From Hansschlegelia zhihuaiae (lineage in GTDB: Bacteria; Pseudomonadota; Alphaproteobacteria; Rhizobiales; Methylopilaceae), in assembly GCF_004103825.1 (NCBI RefSeq), contig NZ_RYFI01000004.1:231327-271393 (forward strand): a DNA stretch of 40,067 nucleotides. Reading direction: 5' to 3'. The position numbers were made by a program, and so were the translations under genes. The notes beneath the pieces are model-generated. The model ran no database searches and had not been told where the DNA came from. It saw only the letters and a program-made list of their open reading frames with translations. Within the stretch, counting starts at the first letter, position 1; every line of letters starts with the position of its first letter. Below are positions 8,726 through 17,596 of this stretch, in pieces.

Positions 8726-10147
8726 ATGGCGGACGTGAAGATCATACCAATCATCCTGTGCGGCGGCACGGGCACGCGGCTTTGGCCTGCCTCGCGCGAG
8801 AGCTACCCAAAGCAGTTCCTGCCGCTCTCGGGCGATAGGACGCTGCTTCAGGACACGGCCCTGCGGGTCTCCGACCCCGCCCGCTTCGACGACCCCATCA
8901 TCATCGCCAACGACGCCCACCGCTTCATCGTCTCCGAGCAGCTCGAGGACATCGGCGTGCGGCCGACCATCGCGCTGGAGCCGTGCCGGCGGGACTCCGC
9001 CGCCGCTGTCGGCGCGGCCGCTCGGCTCGCGGAACTGCGCAATCCGGACGCGCCCGTCCTGATCCTCGCCTCCGACCATGTGATCGGAGAGACCGAGGAG
9101 TTTTTGGCAGCCGTCGACGCCGGTCTGCCGGCGGCGCTCGCCGGAAAGATCGTGACTTTCGGGCTGAAGCCGACCGAACCGACTTCGCGCTATGGCTATA
9201 TCCGTGTGGGCGCCGCGGTCGCCGGGGCGCCCGGCGTCTCGCTGGTCGAGTCGTTCATCGAAAAGCCCGCGCGGCCCGCCGCCGAGAAGCTCGTGGCCGA
9301 GGGCTGCTACTGGAACTCCGGCAATTTCCTGAGCCTCGCGCGCACGCTGCTCGCCGAGCTGACACGGCTCGCGCCGGGCACGGCCGGGCCCGCGATCGCG
9401 TCCGCCGACAAGGCGGTCGCCGACCTCGTCTTCCAGCGGCTCGATCCAGCGAGCTTCGCCGAGGCCGAAGCCACGTCGATCGACTATGCGGTGATGGAGA
9501 AGACCCCGCACGCGGCCGTGGCCTCGGTCTCGTTCTCCTGGTCGGACGTCGGAAGCTGGTCGGCGCTATGGGAGATCTCCCCACGCGACGCGAGCGGCAA
9601 CACGCTCGTCGGTCCGAGCGCGGCCTTCGGCAGTTCCAACAGTTACGTCCGGTCAGACAAGCATCTCACCGCAATCGTCGGGATGCACGACGCCGTGGTC
9701 GTCGCGACTCAGGACGCCGTGCTCGTCACGACGCGGGACAACGCCGACAAGGTGAAGGAGCTCGTCGCCGAGCTCGCGGCGAAGCAGGAGCCGATGGCGA
9801 CCCAGGCGTCGCTCGCGCACCGGCCGTGGGGCTCCTATCAGGTCATCGACCAGGGCGAGCGCTTCCAGGTGAAACGCATCACGGTGAAGCCCAAGCGCAA
9901 GCTCTCGCTGCAGAGCCATGTCCATCGGTCGGAGCACTGGGTAGTGGTGCAAGGCGCCGCCCTCGTCACGGTCGATGGCGAAGTCAGCCTCGTACGCGAA
10001 AACGAGGCAGTTCATATCCCGCTCGGCGCCGTTCATCGGCTAGAAAATCCAGGGGTCGTTCCACTGCAATTGATTGAAGTACAAACTGGATCTCATCTTA
10101 GCGAAGACGATATAATCCGATATATGGACGATCATGGGGTTGAATAA
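8726..10147 (+). CDS. manC: Mannose-1-phosphate guanylyltransferase / mannose-6-phosphate isomerase
   Basis: Bifunctional enzyme: the N-terminal nucleotidyltransferase makes GDP-mannose from mannose-1-phosphate and GTP, and the C-terminal cupin isomerises fructose-6-phosphate to mannose-6-phosphate. Signature loop GGTGTRLWP at residues 13-21, the PKQFL motif at 28-32, FIEKP in the middle, and the cupin in the last ~110 residues (RPWGSYQVID, then SHVHRSEHWVVVQG and HIPLGAVHRLEN). Length 473 is typical of ManC/AlgA. I used ATG 8726 because the conserved N-terminus begins there; upstream sequence in the same frame overlaps manB and is not coding. With manB, gmd and fcl it completes the route to GDP-L-fucose. 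A 654-base gap follows. Confidence 0.96.
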   Translation: MADVKIIPIILCGGTGTRLWPASRESYPKQFLPLSGDRTLLQDTALRVSDPARFDDPIIIANDAHRFIVSEQLEDIGVRPTIALEPCRRDSAAAVGAAARLAELRNPDAPVLILASDHVIGETEEFLAAVDAGLPAALAGKIVTFGLKPTEPTSRYGYIRVGAAVAGAPGVSLVESFIEKPARPAAEKLVAEGCYWNSGNFLSLARTLLAELTRLAPGTAGPAIASADKAVADLVFQRLDPASFAEAEATSIDYAVMEKTPHAAVASVSFSWSDVGSWSALWEISPRDASGNTLVGPSAAFGSSNSYVRSDKHLTAIVGMHDAVVVATQDAVLVTTRDNADKVKELVAELAAKQEPMATQASLAHRPWGSYQVIDQGERFQVKRITVKPKRKLSLQSHVHRSEHWVVVQGAALVTVDGEVSLVRENEAVHIPLGAVHRLENPGVVPLQLIEVQTGSHLSEDDIIRYMDDHGVE

Positions 10148-10801
10148 AGAGCGTTATTTGCAGGCGCGGGAAGATCGTTTCCTGTCAGCGGATTGAGGCC
10201 GGGGTTCCTGGGGTCTCGGCGGGACGCCGTTACGCAAGGGGCGGCGCAAGCGTCTCCGAACCATGTGTGGTCTGAACGATGTCACGGACGAGGCGCCAGA
10301 CTGACAAATCGTCGTGGCGCAGCGGCAGCCAAGGGCGCCGACGGCGGCATGGCGACGACAGCGGGCTACGGAGCCCCCCAGGCGCACCACCGGCCGGCCT
10401 CGCCGGCCACCCAGCCCCGTCAGCACTTGGCCGGCCATCCAGAGCGCTCTCAATTTCTTGCCCTTGCCGGGGAGGAGGAGTAACAGTATCGCACCGTGTG
10501 ACTCACACATACCGCGCAGGTCGCGGCGATCTGCTGCATCAGCGAACAGGAGGATTGCCGAAGGAATCGGCGCGTAGCTTGCCTTTCTCGTTCAATTACA
10601 TAAAATCGACGTCATTTTCGATCGCACGTTGGTAGGACAATATTGTTAGATCTAAATTCTTGTGCATCAACATTGGCGCTCGTCATGATTTAGGCTATTG
10701 CTTCTGAATGGCGGGTCGCTCGCGGCGTATCGCTCTTCCGCGCTCGGTCACCGAGGGACGTTCGGGGCCGCTTGGAACGTTGCCGCCTTATCGGAGTTTA
10801 T
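10148..10801. other. 654-base gap with no convincing gene; AT-rich 3' part
   Basis: The first ~400 bases have open frames on both strands but none gives a recognisable protein; they may be decayed sequence. From about 10580 the base composition becomes AT-rich and includes a perfect 10-bp palindrome ACAATATTGT at 10637-10646. This part could hold the promoter of the next gene; no -35/-10 pair is certain. Confidence 0.5.
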
Positions 10802-11506
10802 ATGGTGAAATATTATTGCGTGATCTGCGAAGGGACGAATTTCACCGATTTCCGTGGGCGAAAATTAGAAGAGTGCACAAAATGTCGTTCGAAGGCCCGG
10901 ACGCGCGCCAGCTTTCTTGCCATGAAGATCACTGGGATTTTTGACATTCGTGATCGTCGTGTGCTTCACCTTGCTCCTGAAAAGGGATTGAGCGCAGTCT
11001 TGGCCCGGCATTTTGGGGCTGGTTATTATGCGTGCGATTTCGATCCAACAAGATACGCGTTCGACCACGCGCCAACGCATAAGCTTAACCTATGCGCGGA
11101 CGAGTACGACATCGGAACGTTTGACTACATATTGCACAATCATGTTCTTGAACATGTACCGTGCAATCCGCTGCTTGTGGTCTCGAAGCTGGACAAATTA
11201 CTTAATCCGGGCGGCATCCACATCTTCACCGTCCCGTTTAGCGGATCGATCACCCGCGAGAACCTCGATCCAGGGCTTTCGACCCTCGAAAGGGAAAAGG
11301 CTTTTGGTCAAGCTGACCATATGCGCGTATTCGGATCGGTCGACTTTCCCCACGCGCTAGCTGAACTGCGAGGCGTCATCAATCCAAAGTTTCCAATGCT
11401 TGCGCGTTTCTCGCGCGCTGATCTCGATCGATACCGAATCCCGGCAGAAGATCACAGCAAGGTCACGGGAGGAACGGTGTTTTTCTATCAGTCGCCGCTA
11501 CAATGA
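10802..11506 (+). CDS. Zinc-ribbon SAM-dependent methyltransferase-like protein (copy A)
   Basis: Predicted methyltransferase with an N-terminal zinc ribbon: Cys6-x2-Cys9 and Cys25-x2-Cys28 flank a short basic segment. The body shows HLAPEKGL in the place of a classical glycine-rich motif I, then CDFDPTRY for the ribose-binding acidic loop, HNHVLEHVP and NPGGIHIFTVPF. ATG 10802 follows GGAG; the frame is open ten codons upstream. It is a paralogue of the protein at 16806-17504: both keep the two Cys pairs, APEKGL, LEH and the Gly-x-x-x-HMR-x-FG region. Such proteins occur in glycan loci; the acceptor is unknown. 234 residues. Confidence 0.82.
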   Translation: MVKYYCVICEGTNFTDFRGRKLEECTKCRSKARTRASFLAMKITGIFDIRDRRVLHLAPEKGLSAVLARHFGAGYYACDFDPTRYAFDHAPTHKLNLCADEYDIGTFDYILHNHVLEHVPCNPLLVVSKLDKLLNPGGIHIFTVPFSGSITRENLDPGLSTLEREKAFGQADHMRVFGSVDFPHALAELRGVINPKFPMLARFSRADLDRYRIPAEDHSKVTGGTVFFYQSPLQ

Positions 11507-11582
11507 GAATAATTCGTGATTCTATGTTTCGTGAGTCGGCTTGGACGCTGAGTCACGACTGCCGGTTCTGTGAGAGCATGGA

Positions 11583-14500
11583 ATGAACGTCCGCACACGA
11601 GGTGTCCCGCTTACGCATTTCCCGATCAACGGCGATCTTCAGGGTTTAACTCCGAGCGATCCGGTGACTTTGATCCGTCCCGCGACGTCCTTCGCGCCGG
11701 GGTGGAGGCTCCTCGTTCGCCCTTCTGAGTCCGACATCGCAGTCAGCCCGAAGGTTTTTGCTGCGGAGGGTGGGGCTGGCCGGATTTCGCTGTACGGGCT
11801 TGAGGCGCGAGGCGCCTTGGACCGGAGTTACTTTAGAACCGAGATCGAGATTGATCCAAAGCTTTGGATCGAACGGAAGCCCAATGTCCTCTCTTTCTTC
11901 GCGTCCAGTTTGCCCGAACTCGGCCGTTCGGCGAGCTTTGCATCGATTTGCGTTTGTCGTCGGGTGGAAGGCCGCCTGGACGGAGAAATCGTTGAACTTG
12001 CTAAGAGTCACCGACTTGGCTTGTCGTTGACGGAGCATCGGCTCACGCTTGAGCTCGATGACGCCGAGACACTCTATCGCGCCGCCTGCTCAGCCCAGGA
12101 AGACGGCGCCCAAAGTCTCTGGCTGAGCTTTATCAGCAGGTCGCCACGGATAGGGTTCCAACTCGCGCGCGTGGAATTCGTGACGGTGACGCTCGAAGGC
12201 GACGCCCAGCGCCTCCAGGCTGTGACGACTATGACGCCGCTCGCGCGGACCGTTCCCGTTTCACAGGACGACGCCGAACGGGTCGCTCGCGAGAAATTGC
12301 TCGTCAGGCGGATCGAGCAGGAGCTCATCGATCTTGAGAAGAAGTTGTGGGGCGGGTTTTCCGAACTGGCGCGCAGGGAGCTTGGTCGGATCGTTGGCTC
12401 TAACCTAGCTCACCCCGAGGCTCGAGCTCGGGCCGCATGGGAACTTGCCCGCTGGTCGGCGAGCCAAGGGGACTATGTTGAGTGCCTTGCAATGTTGCGT
12501 TCAGTGCGGACCCACTCGAAGGTGTTCGCACGGCGCCGTAATGTCAGATTAATAGAATACTTTGCGTTAACTAGTCTAGGCGCATTCAAGGACGCAATCG
12601 AAGCTATCGAAAGGGCCCGCGTCTTCAATAAGGACGACGCGAATTTTTCGCTTTCGCTCGCCAATGTCTATTTGGCGATGGCCGAGGCTGGCGAAATGGC
12701 GCGAGCGGATGCAGATGCGCGACGGCTTGCTGAGATCAATGCGATCTATGCGAAGGACGGCCTGCTTCCAGTCTTCAACAGCGATGCATCCGAACCGCTG
12801 ACAATCAGCCGATTGCGCTGCGACACCCGAAGACATCACCGTTCGGGCGGACCGAAGGTCAGCGTCCTCATGGCCGCCTTTAATGCCGAGGAGCACCTAG
12901 AAATCGCCGTTGATTCGATGCTTGGGCAGACATGGCGGAATCTCGAACTCGTTATCGTTGACGACTGTAGTGAAGATCGCACATGGGATAAGATTAAAAG
13001 CTATGAGAAGCGAGATTCTAGAGTTAAGGCGCTTCGAAATGAAACGAACATGGGGGCCTATCCGACGAGAAATCGAGCTCTGGCCGTGTCCGATGGAGAC
13101 TACGTCACTGTCCACGACAGCGACGACTGGTCTCATCCTCAGATGTTGGAGCGACAGATTGACCTGCTCCTAACGCAGTCGAGCGCCCGCTTCAGTTTTT
13201 CAATGATGAGCCGGGTGACAGAAGACCTCCGTTTCGGCGTTCGTCCGAGTCGGAGAAACATGGAGATCGTGCACCGCAGCTATCCGTCGTTGATGATTTC
13301 GCGTGCCGATTTGGCGGAGTTAGGCGTGTGGGACGGCGTCAGAGCGAACGCCGACGCCGAACTCGTCAAGCGGGCTCGCATGCATTTCGGCGACGCCGCG
13401 ATGGCCGACGCGGCGGGCTCGTCGCCGCTGTCGTTCTTTTTGGTTAGACCTGAATCGCTTACCGAGCAGCGCGGCACGGGACTGCTCAGCCTGACGTTCG
13501 GCGCGCGTCACGAGTACGACCGCCAAGCGGATTACGTGCACCGACAGATGATGGCCGCCGGCGCAATCGGACTTCCAAAGCGAACGTCTCGCAAGGCGCC
13601 CTTCGCCAGTCCATCGGGACTATTGCCGAAAGAACTAATTGGCAGCCGCCATTACGACATTATACTAATTTCTGATTTGTCGCTGAAGGGTGGAACGCGA
13701 AGCTGCAACCTGTCTTATATCGACGCTGCCACTGCTTCAGGAAAACGCGTCGGATTATTCCACTGGCCTCGAGGCGACCTGAAGCTTTTGCCGGACATCG
13801 AGCCGGGCTATCGCGACCGCAACCAGACCGAGTGCGTCGATATCATCACCTGCGATGAAGAAGTTTCGTGTGACGCGTTGATCGTTCACCATCCGCCCAT
13901 AATGGCTTCAAAGCTAGATTCCGTGCCCCAGATCGCAGCCAAGTCCGGATATATTCTTGTAAATCAGTTGCCCTACCAACTCGAAGGCCAGGCGAACGTC
14001 TTTTACGAACCTCTGTTGGCGGAGCGCGATTTCGTCCGTCTCTTCGGCCTCAAGCCGACATGGCTGCCGATATCGCCGCTGGTGCGGAGGCACCTTTCAT
14101 TCGCGGTCGCGCACGGATCTATCGACGACGTCGACTGGTATCCCCCTCTTCTCATGGCGGAGAGAGCCAAGGACGCCCTCCGCTCCGAGGGGCCGCTTGT
14201 CATCGGCCGGCATGCGCGGGATCACTGGACCAAGTGGCCAGCCGACATTGACGCTTTAAAATCGGCGTATTGCGTGGACAGCGATATCGAGGTCAGACTG
14301 CTTGGCGGGGCCGACCACGCTGTGAAACTGCTGGGTCGCGTCCCGCCAAACTGGCAGGTCCTTGAGTTCGACTCGGTAGCGGTCGAAGACTTTATCGATC
14401 AACTCGACGCCTTAATTCACTTCCCGAACGAGGAATATATCGAAGAGTTTGGCCGGACGGTCGCTGAAGCGATGGCCCGTTCAGTCCCTTGCATTCTTCC

Positions 14501-14759
14501 CCATAAGTTCGAGGAGGTTTTTGGATCGGCTGCGTTGTACTGCGCTCCCGAGGACGTGCCGGCGGTCCTTCGCAAGCTTGTCGCGGACCCCGTCCTGTCC
14601 GCGGAAATTGCGTCGAGAGGCCGCGCGTTCGTGCGGGCTCACTGCAGCGCGACGGCCCTAGCCCGGCGCCTTGACCGCGTTCTGGGTAGGCCGCTCAGCG
14701 ACGCGCGTCCGGAGATGACGCCCTCTTCCCGTCGACACGTACTCGAGTCCACGCGCTAA
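11583..14759 (+). CDS. Large two-domain glycosyltransferase (GT2 plus GT-B-like C-terminus)
   Basis: A 1058-residue cytosolic protein without signal peptide or obvious membrane spans. Residues 1-240 look like a beta-rich domain I cannot name. About 250-410 is helical and TPR-like. Around 423-535 is a family 2 glycosyltransferase core: PKVSVLMAAFNAEEHL, VIVDDCSEDRTWDKI, NMGAYPTRNRAL and the metal-binding DSDDW near 512. The region from about 650 to the end looks like a second, GT-B glycosyltransferase: GPLVIGRHARDHWTKWP near 870, then EEYIEEFGRTVAEAMARSVP near 950 with the EFG-EAMA arrangement of GT1/GT4 enzymes. It likely adds two sugars to a growing glycan. Spacing to neighbours suggests its own transcript. 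Domain calls are by motif only. Confidence 0.88.
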   Translation: MNVRTRGVPLTHFPINGDLQGLTPSDPVTLIRPATSFAPGWRLLVRPSESDIAVSPKVFAAEGGAGRISLYGLEARGALDRSYFRTEIEIDPKLWIERKPNVLSFFASSLPELGRSASFASICVCRRVEGRLDGEIVELAKSHRLGLSLTEHRLTLELDDAETLYRAACSAQEDGAQSLWLSFISRSPRIGFQLARVEFVTVTLEGDAQRLQAVTTMTPLARTVPVSQDDAERVAREKLLVRRIEQELIDLEKKLWGGFSELARRELGRIVGSNLAHPEARARAAWELARWSASQGDYVECLAMLRSVRTHSKVFARRRNVRLIEYFALTSLGAFKDAIEAIERARVFNKDDANFSLSLANVYLAMAEAGEMARADADARRLAEINAIYAKDGLLPVFNSDASEPLTISRLRCDTRRHHRSGGPKVSVLMAAFNAEEHLEIAVDSMLGQTWRNLELVIVDDCSEDRTWDKIKSYEKRDSRVKALRNETNMGAYPTRNRALAVSDGDYVTVHDSDDWSHPQMLERQIDLLLTQSSARFSFSMMSRVTEDLRFGVRPSRRNMEIVHRSYPSLMISRADLAELGVWDGVRANADAELVKRARMHFGDAAMADAAGSSPLSFFLVRPESLTEQRGTGLLSLTFGARHEYDRQADYVHRQMMAAGAIGLPKRTSRKAPFASPSGLLPKELIGSRHYDIILISDLSLKGGTRSCNLSYIDAATASGKRVGLFHWPRGDLKLLPDIEPGYRDRNQTECVDIITCDEEVSCDALIVHHPPIMASKLDSVPQIAAKSGYILVNQLPYQLEGQANVFYEPLLAERDFVRLFGLKPTWLPISPLVRRHLSFAVAHGSIDDVDWYPPLLMAERAKDALRSEGPLVIGRHARDHWTKWPADIDALKSAYCVDSDIEVRLLGGADHAVKLLGRVPPNWQVLEFDSVAVEDFIDQLDALIHFPNEEYIEEFGRTVAEAMARSVPCILPHKFEEVFGSAALYCAPEDVPAVLRKLVADPVLSAEIASRGRAFVRAHCSATALARRLDRVLGRPLSDARPEMTPSSRRHVLESTR

Positions 14760-15082
14760 CTGTTCGTCCACGCACCAAGCCATGACGTGCTGGGACTGAA
14801 CGCTTCGTGCGGGCGTTTTGGCTGCGGGGCCGCGCGTGCCCTAAGCGGGAGGGCTACGCGGCAGTTCACGGTGCGCCGTCGCGGCCTCCGTAAGCGGGTC
14901 CTGGGAACGCCGCGACGGATCGGGAGGCCGCCACGGCGCCTGACGAGGCCATTGGACACCCCGTCGACCGCAATGCTAGAGGCCAGATCGAGAAGGCCGC
15001 TGCGCCTGCAGCGAATGTGATATCTGACGCCGACACGCAGCGCTCGTTGCTGCTTCGTCATCCCAAGACAGAGAATAGAACC
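14760..15082. other. 323-base gap without a supported gene
   Basis: A 101-codon minus-strand frame fills this gap, but it is Arg-rich, lacks a ribosome site and resembles no protein, so I left it out. An open frame continues 22 codons upstream of the next methyltransferase without a better start. I see no clear promoter or hairpin terminator. Confidence 0.4.
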
Positions 15083-15730
15083 ATGACCTCACGCTTTGAT
15101 CAATCGTCATACTGGATCAAGCGGCATCGTTCGTTGGTGGGTGATCCCAGATCCGTCGGACACCTCGGAAAGACCCTCGATCAGAACAAGCGTAGTGAGG
15201 CCGTCATGGTCCACGTCGTCGACCGCGCCGTGGATATTCTCCAGCCTGTAGACAGCGTGCTCGATGTGGGATGCGGTTATGGCAGGGTCTCTGGTTGCTT
15301 CACGTCGCGCAAAATTCGGTATCTCGGCGTTGACGTCTCACCGGAAGCCATCAGCCAGGCGAGAGATCGCAATCCAGACGCCGAGTTCGTCATCGGCGAC
15401 CTCGCCACATGGACGGCGCCTCGCCTTTTCGACATCGTCAGCGTCTTATACGTATTCGTGCACTTTGTGGATGACTCCGCTTGGAGGAACATGGTGATCA
15501 GGGCGTTGTCGTGGGTCGCTCCAGGTGGAGCTCTGTTGTTCGCTGACGTATTCCCTGAACAGCGCGGGAGCGAAGCTCAGCATTACGTAAGCCGTCCCTT
15601 GTCCGACTACCTGGCCATTTTCAGTGTCGCAGGCTTCGAGTTGGATTCAAGCTTCCAAAATAAATTGACAGAAGATGAAACTGTCGGCGCGTATGCCGGT
15701 CATTTCCGGTTGGCTCGTAGACTTAAATGA
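15083..15730 (+). CDS. Class I SAM-dependent methyltransferase
   Basis: 215 residues from ATG 15083. Motif I is VLDVGCGYGRVSGCF, the acidic residue follows in YLGVDVSPEAI, and FVIGDLATWTAP plus APGGALLFADVF complete a standard class I fold (Methyltransf_11/25 type). A frame extension to 15017 would add 22 residues with no family support. It stands alone between a large glycosyltransferase and another methyltransferase, so it probably decorates the same glycan; the acceptor cannot be told. Confidence 0.87.
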   Translation: MTSRFDQSSYWIKRHRSLVGDPRSVGHLGKTLDQNKRSEAVMVHVVDRAVDILQPVDSVLDVGCGYGRVSGCFTSRKIRYLGVDVSPEAISQARDRNPDAEFVIGDLATWTAPRLFDIVSVLYVFVHFVDDSAWRNMVIRALSWVAPGGALLFADVFPEQRGSEAQHYVSRPLSDYLAIFSVAGFELDSSFQNKLTEDETVGAYAGHFRLARRLK

Positions 15731-15772
15731 TGTTGTTGTATATACTTATCAGGCACAGATAGAGGTTGCATC

Positions 15773-16387
15773 ATGAAAGAAAGTCAGTTCATTGAACTGA
15801 GACGCCAGAAGAAGGCGGCCATGCCGCGTGTCTTATTGTCCGAGCACCATACCGAGCAGTGTAGAGTGCTGCCAGATCGAAAATCTCTGCTTCACGCTCT
15901 TCCCAAAGGCGGGGTTGTGGCCGAAATTGGCGTGGCCTTTGGAGATTTCTCGAAACTCATCTGGCAGCTCTCCAAACCGGCCAAGCTTCACCTAATCGAC
16001 GCCTGGCAAGGCGATCGGTATGCGCCGGGCCTGACGGCTATCAAGAAAGAGTTCGCGGGACCTATATCTTATTCAGGAATCAGCATTCACCAAGGCTTAT
16101 CGATTGACGTCATTCGCCAGTTCCCCGAGAATTATTTTGACTGGGTCTATATCGATACCAACCACCAGTTCGATACGACATACGATGAATTGGTCATCGC
16201 AAGCAGCAAAGTCAGGGATGCTGGCATCATAGCGGGTCACGACTTCTGTACGGGCAATGTTGTCGGAGGCGTTCCCTACGGGGTCATTGAGGCCTGCAAT
16301 AAATTTTGCGTCGATCACAATTGGTCATACCGTTATATAACGCTCGAAAGTCACGGGCATTTTTCCTTTGCTCTTACACAAATATGA
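15773..16387 (+). CDS. Class I SAM-dependent methyltransferase (Methyltransf_24 type)
   Basis: 204 residues, ATG 15773 preceded by GAGG at a good distance. Shows VVAEIGVAFGDFSKLIW as motif I, LHLIDAWQGDRY, FDWVYIDTNHQFDTTYDEL and the late IIAGHDF motif seen in Methyltransf_24 proteins that act on sugars and glycosylated compounds. Relatives are found in capsule, lipopolysaccharide and macrolide-sugar clusters. It lies 42 bases after the preceding methyltransferase, so the two may be co-transcribed. A 418-base gap follows. Confidence 0.85.
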   Translation: MKESQFIELRRQKKAAMPRVLLSEHHTEQCRVLPDRKSLLHALPKGGVVAEIGVAFGDFSKLIWQLSKPAKLHLIDAWQGDRYAPGLTAIKKEFAGPISYSGISIHQGLSIDVIRQFPENYFDWVYIDTNHQFDTTYDELVIASSKVRDAGIIAGHDFCTGNVVGGVPYGVIEACNKFCVDHNWSYRYITLESHGHFSFALTQI

Positions 16388-16805
16388 TCATGCGCCCCGC
16401 GCAGTGGGCGGGTGGCTCTGGCGATTTTGATGCGCGAGACGGCTTTTGACCAGCAACGCCTCTGGATGCGCTCGACCTCTCGCACCTTAAAGGCGGAGCA
16501 CGTGGCGCATATGTCAGAACACACCGAAGTTCACGACCAATTGGATGATCATGGCTGGCTTGGCGCGTCGCGACCGCGACCTACTGCGCTCGACCAAGAA
16601 GTAACCCATTACTTCCAAAATCCTCGGACGATCTGGCAGCGTTCGGCGACAAAATGATGCTCTCGCGGAGTGAATTGTTCGGCGTCCACAAGATCGCCAC
16701 GTCGCAACTGATCTGGCGCCCTTGGCCGACCAGGCGACGAACGCGCTTGTGTTGAATTCCAGCTCGGCCGTCGCCGGCGCCAGCGAGAGTTAAAGAGGAC
16801 AGCCC
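16388..16805. other. 418-base gap without a supported gene
   Basis: Short frames exist on both strands (a GTG-started 81-codon plus frame, and a minus frame of 140 codons that runs into the next gene), but none has a ribosome site with a recognisable product. The sequence could be a decayed gene. The next gene has its own AGAGGA ribosome site. Confidence 0.4.
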
Positions 16806-17504
16806 ATGCGTCAGAAGTGCCCTCTCTGTCAGTCGACCCAATTCCTTGAACACCGAGGCAGGCCAAACGAGCGATGCCGCGGATGCGGGTCTTTGGCCAG
16901 AACGCGGTATCTTGCGCTGGCGATCAGCAAGCTGGCCCCGCCGCCTTCCGGCTATCAGGTCGTCCACTTCGCCCCTGAAAAAGGTTTGGCGAAGTTGCTT
17001 CATGCCAAGTACGCGTCACACTATGTAGCGGCCGACTACGCTCCTGAGCGCTACTCCAACATCGGCCTCCCGGTCAAGTTTGTGGACCTCCGTGAGCCAG
17101 GATCCCACTTTCCTCCTGACTCGGTGCAGGGCTTTATACACTCTCACATTTTGGAGCATATTCCGGCGCCGATAGACAAAGTCGTGACGGATATGAACAA
17201 CGCTGTGCGCAAGGGCGGATTTCACATTTTTGTCCTGCCGGTTCGTGGCCAAAGGTATCGAGAGGATCTGTCTCCCGATCTCTCGCCGGAGGAGCGGAGC
17301 GTTCAATTCGGCCATCCGGAACATATGCGGGATTTCGGCCGCCGAGACCTCCCCGACCTGCTTGCGCGTTGGTTTTCCGGGTGGTCCCAACAGGATATGT
17401 CCCTTCACATTACGGAAGACGAGCTGATGTCAGCGAATATACCAGCGACGGCGCAGAGCCAGATGACCGGACACAGTGTCTTTTTCTTCAGTAAGAATTC
17501 TTAA
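16806..17504 (+). CDS. Zinc-ribbon SAM-dependent methyltransferase-like protein (copy B)
   Basis: 232 residues, ATG 16806 with AGAGGA upstream. N-terminal zinc ribbon Cys5-x2-Cys8 and Cys24-x2-Cys27, then HFAPEKGLAKLL, a DYAPERY acidic loop, HSHILEHIPAP and GGFHIFVLPVRG. It aligns along its full length with the protein at 10802-11506, but is too diverged to be a recent duplicate. Both likely methylate sugars of the same or related glycans, perhaps at different positions. The zinc ribbon may aid folding or acceptor binding; no direct evidence. Confidence 0.83.
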   Translation: MRQKCPLCQSTQFLEHRGRPNERCRGCGSLARTRYLALAISKLAPPPSGYQVVHFAPEKGLAKLLHAKYASHYVAADYAPERYSNIGLPVKFVDLREPGSHFPPDSVQGFIHSHILEHIPAPIDKVVTDMNNAVRKGGFHIFVLPVRGQRYREDLSPDLSPEERSVQFGHPEHMRDFGRRDLPDLLARWFSGWSQQDMSLHITEDELMSANIPATAQSQMTGHSVFFFSKNS

Positions 17505-17596
17505 TCGCGTTGACCGCCGCGGGAGCAGGACAGGGTCGACGAGGTGGGATGAACTGACCTTGTTTGATTATAAAATCCCACATGGAAGGCGCGTTG

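Noticed and set aside
14756-15061. 101-codon minus-strand frame in the gap after the large glycosyltransferase
   Set aside because: Arg-rich, no ribosome site and no likeness to any family.
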